A stretch of DNA of 64,000 nt. Source: Verrucomicrobiota bacterium. GTDB lineage: Bacteria > Verrucomicrobiota > Verrucomicrobiia > Limisphaerales > UBA1319. The DNA is taken from contig JAKLHY010000011.1 of the NCBI GenBank assembly GCA_022709905.1, positions 62,001 to 126,000 of the forward strand, in the 5' to 3' direction. The notes below the pieces were generated by a model. The model was given only the letters and a program-made list of their open reading frames with translations. It made no database searches and was not told the DNA's origin. The translations under genes were made by a program, and so were the position numbers. Below are positions 62,507 through 64,000 of the stretch, one piece after another (the stretch's first letter is position 1; each line of letters begins with the position of its first letter).

Positions 62507-63325
62507 TCAGGGGCTTGGCAGTGTATGATCTGGCACATGCTCCCCGGAAGGCCCGATCAGCCGAGCCAACAGTTCCTGGGCCAAAACTTCATAGGCGGAG
62601 GCTCCGGCGCTGTAGGGATCGTAATGAATGATCGGCTTGCCAAAACTCGGCGCCTCGGCCAGCCGAGTGGTCCTCGGAATCACCGTATCCAGAACTCGGG
62701 CGCCAAAATGTTGCCGGACCTCGGCGACCACCTGCTGGGAAAGTTTGGTGCGCCCATCAAACATGGTCATCACAATGCCCAGAAGTTCCAGGCCCGGGGC
62801 GGCGCCTGATTGCTGGAGTTGCGTCAAAACCCGGGTGATCATGGAAATGCCTTCCAAGGCATAATATTCGCACTGCAACGGGACCAGCAGCCACCGGGAG
62901 GCCAAAAAGGCGTTCAAGGTCAATATGCCGAGCGACGGCGGACAATCGACCATCACAAAATCGTGATCACCATTTCGGCTGATCGGCTCCAGGCAGATCT
63001 TGAACCGTTGCAGATGATCCGGCATCCGCGGCAGCTCAATCTCGGCCCCGCACAGGTCCACCTCGCTCGGAATCGCCTTCAGGTCGCCGAAGGCGGTCGG
63101 TTGAATCCGATCTTCGAGCCGCCCTTCGCCCAGCAAAGGCCCATAGGCGCTGCCGCCCGGTTTCTTCTCGAGGCCCAGGCCGCTGGTTGCGTTGGCTTGC
63201 GGATCCAGGTCGATCAGCAGAATCCGCTTGCCCAAAGCGGCCAGACATGCCGCCAGATTCACGGCTGTGGTGGTCTTGCCCACACCGCCTTTCTGGTTGG
63301 CAATCGCAAGGACTGTCGTTGACAC
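62507..63325 (-). CDS. parA: ParA/Soj-family chromosome-partitioning ATPase
   Basis: A 272-residue ParA with the deviant Walker A KGGVGKTTTAVNLAA at residues 11-25, LLIDLDPQANATSGLG, the Walker B-like MVDCPPSLGILTLNA, and VPLQCEYYALEGI. It is the short chromosomal type without an N-terminal HTH. No parB follows: the next gene on the strand is the SGNH lipoprotein. It probably segregates origins or other cargo with a ParB encoded elsewhere. Confidence 0.9.
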   Translation of the reverse strand: MSTTVLAIANQKGGVGKTTTAVNLAACLAALGKRILLIDLDPQANATSGLGLEKKPGGSAYGPLLGEGRLEDRIQPTAFGDLKAIPSEVDLCGAEIELPRMPDHLQRFKICLEPISRNGDHDFVMVDCPPSLGILTLNAFLASRWLLVPLQCEYYALEGISMITRVLTQLQQSGAAPGLELLGIVMTMFDGRTKLSQQVVAEVRQHFGARVLDTVIPRTTRLAEAPSFGKPIIHYDPYSAGASAYEVLAQELLARLIGPSGEHVPDHTLPSP

Positions 63326-63530
63326 GTAGGAGGTTTAAGACAGGAATCCATCGCTGAACAGCAAAAAAGAAGCATCGGGTCTTGGACCGGAATGCCTCGT
63401 CCCGCCGGAAACCGGTCAGAAACCCAATTTTATCTTGAATCCACCCGAGGTTGCTGCGAGAAGATATCCACAACCACCCTTGCATAGGGAAGAACACATC
63501 GACTCAACCAACAACCAGCAGGATTTTAAC

Positions 63531-64000
63531 ATGACTCAAAACAAAGCCTCGTTTGTTTACCCAAGATTGCAGCTGGCTTACCTGCTGCAATTTGCCATTT
63601 GGGGAAGTTGGTCTGTAGCCCTCGGAGGTTACCTCAATGGGAAGATGAGCGGTCCGCATATTGGCTATCTTTTCATGGCGATTCCATTGGGCGCAATCAT
63701 CGCCCCCATGTTCATCGGGCCGATTGCGGATCGTTACTTTGCCGCCCAAAAGGTGCTGGGTCTGTTGCACCTGATCAGTGGCGCGGCGCTGGCGGTCTGC
63801 GGTTTCATCTGCGTCCAGGCGGAATCCGCCGCCGTGGGAGGCGCCGTTGTGGTGCCCTTCGCATCCCTGATGGTCTTGATGCTCGTCTCTGGAATCTGTT
63901 ATATGCCGTCCATCCCGTTGGTCAACACGGTCGTCTTCCAGCATATTCCGGACTCGGCTTCGGCGCCCAAAGTCTTCATTTTCGGAACCCTGGGTTGGAT
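63531..64000 (+). CDS. MFS transporter, nucleoside:H+ symporter type (partial, 3' end outside window)
   Basis: At least 156 residues, open to the right edge. The N-terminus PRLQLAYLLQFAIWGSWSVALGGYL and the loop MFIGPIADRYF after helix 2 fit the NupG/XapB nucleoside permease group, whose first helix has L-x-F-x-x-W-G-x-W. It has hydrophobic helices at about residues 12-30, 47-67, 76-98 and 105-128. It is divergent from parA with a 205-base gap. Its relative at 39.4-40.6 kb has the same fold. Confidence 0.8.
   Translation, partial: MTQNKASFVYPRLQLAYLLQFAIWGSWSVALGGYLNGKMSGPHIGYLFMAIPLGAIIAPMFIGPIADRYFAAQKVLGLLHLISGAALAVCGFICVQAESAAVGGAVVVPFASLMVLMLVSGICYMPSIPLVNTVVFQHIPDSASAPKVFIFGTLGW

Noticed and set aside
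1..64000. tRNA, rRNA, CRISPR arrays and intact transposase genes
   Set aside because: None could be recognised on either strand by eye; a tRNAscan-SE or Infernal run would be needed to exclude small RNAs.

Overview
The window is a high-GC bacterial chromosome segment that most resembles Verrucomicrobiota of the Limisphaerales/Pedosphaera kind. The grounds are a TIGR02597-family protein next to a PEP-CTERM protein, very large secreted lamin-tail/CotH, WD40, PQQ-propeller and M6-protease proteins, a recurrent C-terminal module ending in 'FYR' or 'YRV', an ABC permease fused to a CPBP protease, and histidine kinases with long periplasmic sensor regions. No rRNA, tRNA, CRISPR array or intact insertion sequence was recognised. 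No gap between genes exceeds 300 bases.

Layout. 1-6.7 kb: a fused MFS/spermidine-synthase-like membrane protein (cut by the left edge), a methyltransferase, a Rieske protein, a larB-larC-Trm112-like operon for nickel-pincer cofactor synthesis, trpF, and a CheY-like regulator. 6.8-20.1 kb: exported proteins (2267-residue CotH/lamin-tail protein, SGNH hydrolase, 14-repeat WD40 protein) around an ABC exporter. 20.2-29.6 kb: Fe-type superoxide dismutase, a 1196-residue sensor kinase, two transporters, pgsA-pgpA for phosphatidylglycerol, and a PQQ-propeller protein.

29.8-32.2 kb is the most accessory-looking part: two overlapping genes of lower GC encode a DUF3696-type AAA ATPase and an unrecognised protein with a degenerate PLD-like motif. 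They are followed by a perfect 48-bp palindrome and a 20-bp-periodic repeat. I read this as a candidate two-gene defence module. 33-39.2 kb holds a modular M6 metalloprotease and the TIGR02597/PEP-CTERM cassette, closed by a strong terminator. 39.3-45.5 kb has an MFS transporter and a translationally coupled TonB receptor-YfiR-hybrid kinase operon, a likely envelope signalling chain.

45.5-64 kb is mostly housekeeping: a GH38-like protein with an odd catalytic segment, dprA, a UVR protein with serine acetyltransferase, a ferredoxin, psd-pssA, an RRM protein, glcD-glcF, nfeD-floA with a proline-rich membrane partner, tmk, a lipoprotein SGNH hydrolase, a ParA ATPase, and a nucleoside-type MFS transporter cut by the right edge. 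The pgsA-pgpA and psd-pssA pairs together cover the late steps of phosphatidylglycerol and phosphatidylethanolamine synthesis.

Several non-coding inverted repeats with 13-19 bp arms lie between the genes from 13.7 to 39.4 kb and are listed separately. All calls come from reading the sequence; no database search was run.
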